Shown here: in pieces, positions 37,742 to 37,874 of the stretch | How positions within the stretch are numbered: the first letter of the stretch is position 1 | Layout: the number at the start of each line of letters is the position of its first letter | Source of the DNA: a virus | Strand: one strand, 5' to 3' | Virus record (IMG/VR): IMGVR_UViG_3300032516_005724 | Span: 1 to 37,874 of that record | Length of the DNA stretch: 37,874 bases | The notes under the pieces: generated by a model | Databases searched by the model: none | Told to the model about the DNA's origin: nothing | The model's input: the letters and a program-made list of their open reading frames with translations, nothing else | Program-made: the position numbers and the translations under genes

Positions 37742-37874
37742 ATGGGGAAACTCGAACGCACTCACCACGACGAACGCAACCGAGATGGGCGCTACCGCGC
37801 GTCGCCGCTATGCGATGGTTGCGGCAAGCCTGTCGGCACCAACTATGGCACGGACGCCGAAGTTTGCGGAGGGA
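37742..37874 (+). CDS. Partial gene, probable zinc-ribbon protein
   Basis: An open frame from ATG 37742 runs off the window end (44 codons seen): MGKLERTHHDERNRDGRYRA, then CDGCGKPVGTNYGTDAEVCGG. A CxxC pair and a later Cys suggest a zinc ribbon. It has an AGGAAG site a few bases upstream and lies under the operator-bearing promoter, so it is a probable member of the same regulon as the MoxR operon. The product cannot be identified from the fragment. Confidence 0.6.
   Translation, partial: MGKLERTHHDERNRDGRYRASPLCDGCGKPVGTNYGTDAEVCGG

Overview
This window looks like an interior stretch of a large, GC-rich, tailed or otherwise virion-forming bacteriophage genome (or a prophage or phage-plasmid). 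The evidence is dense, mostly same-strand gene packing with ATGA/GTGA stop-start overlaps, a long cassette of fibre-like virion proteins, several cell-wall-degrading enzymes, many small membrane proteins, an SNF2-type helicase and short DNA-binding proteins. I see no terminase, portal, major capsid, polymerase, integrase, tRNA, rRNA, IS element or CRISPR array, so the virus family cannot be settled from this window. The host is not identified. Leaderless promoters of the kind seen here are most familiar from Actinobacteria and Deinococcus-Thermus, but they do not prove a host.

Layout. 1-3.65 kb: an acidic protein, a small unknown and an 870-residue SNF2-family helicase. 3.7-7.6 kb: a membrane and lysis-like block with a transglycosylase-like protein, three small membrane proteins, a putative structural protein, a zinc ribbon and an HELGH metallopeptidase-like protein. 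7.7-11.5 kb: a degenerate M23-like protein, small membrane proteins, a two-domain endolysin and a DUF5661-like protein. 11.55-15.5 kb: an 854-residue protein that joins a GHKL ATPase to an HEVTH metalloprotease-like motif, then two tandem paralogous glycosyltransferase-like proteins and an FmdB-type zinc ribbon. 15.5-16.9 kb (minus strand): a 452-residue unknown. 16.9-17.5 kb: an M15 peptidase with a C-terminal membrane anchor. 17.5-28.9 kb: the fibre cassette, including a 1572-residue glycine-rich repeat protein and a 1150-residue beta-helix fibre. 28.9-30.8 kb: a coiled-coil protein and two proteins with C-terminal anchors, one alpha/beta-hydrolase-like. 31.0-35.1 kb: a tightly coupled seven-gene operon built on a MoxR-like AAA+ ATPase and a VWA-metallopeptidase. 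35.0-37.9 kb: a membrane-anchored SLT transglycosylase (minus strand), an SGNH hydrolase, a ribbon-helix-helix-like regulator and small DNA-binding or zinc proteins.

Two regulatory systems stand out. First, many transcription units start with a sigma70-like promoter (TTGNCC-like box, 17-18 bp, TANNNT) whose -10 box ends 6 or 7 nt before the start codon, implying leaderless mRNAs. These promoters also correct several gene starts. Second, a 17-bp element, TGCTGTCAGTGCTGTCA, occurs at the promoter of the MoxR/VWA operon and, in inverse orientation, at the last promoter of the window. Its half-sites form a perfect inverted repeat around the -10 box of the small ribbon-helix-helix-like gene at 36621. 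This looks like an autoregulated repressor controlling a small regulon that includes the MoxR/VWA operon.

The recurring C-terminal (P)xW + transmembrane helix + basic tail on four unrelated enzymes or putative enzymes, together with the many small membrane proteins, suggests either membrane-tethered lysis enzymes or a virion with a lipid membrane. That is inference.
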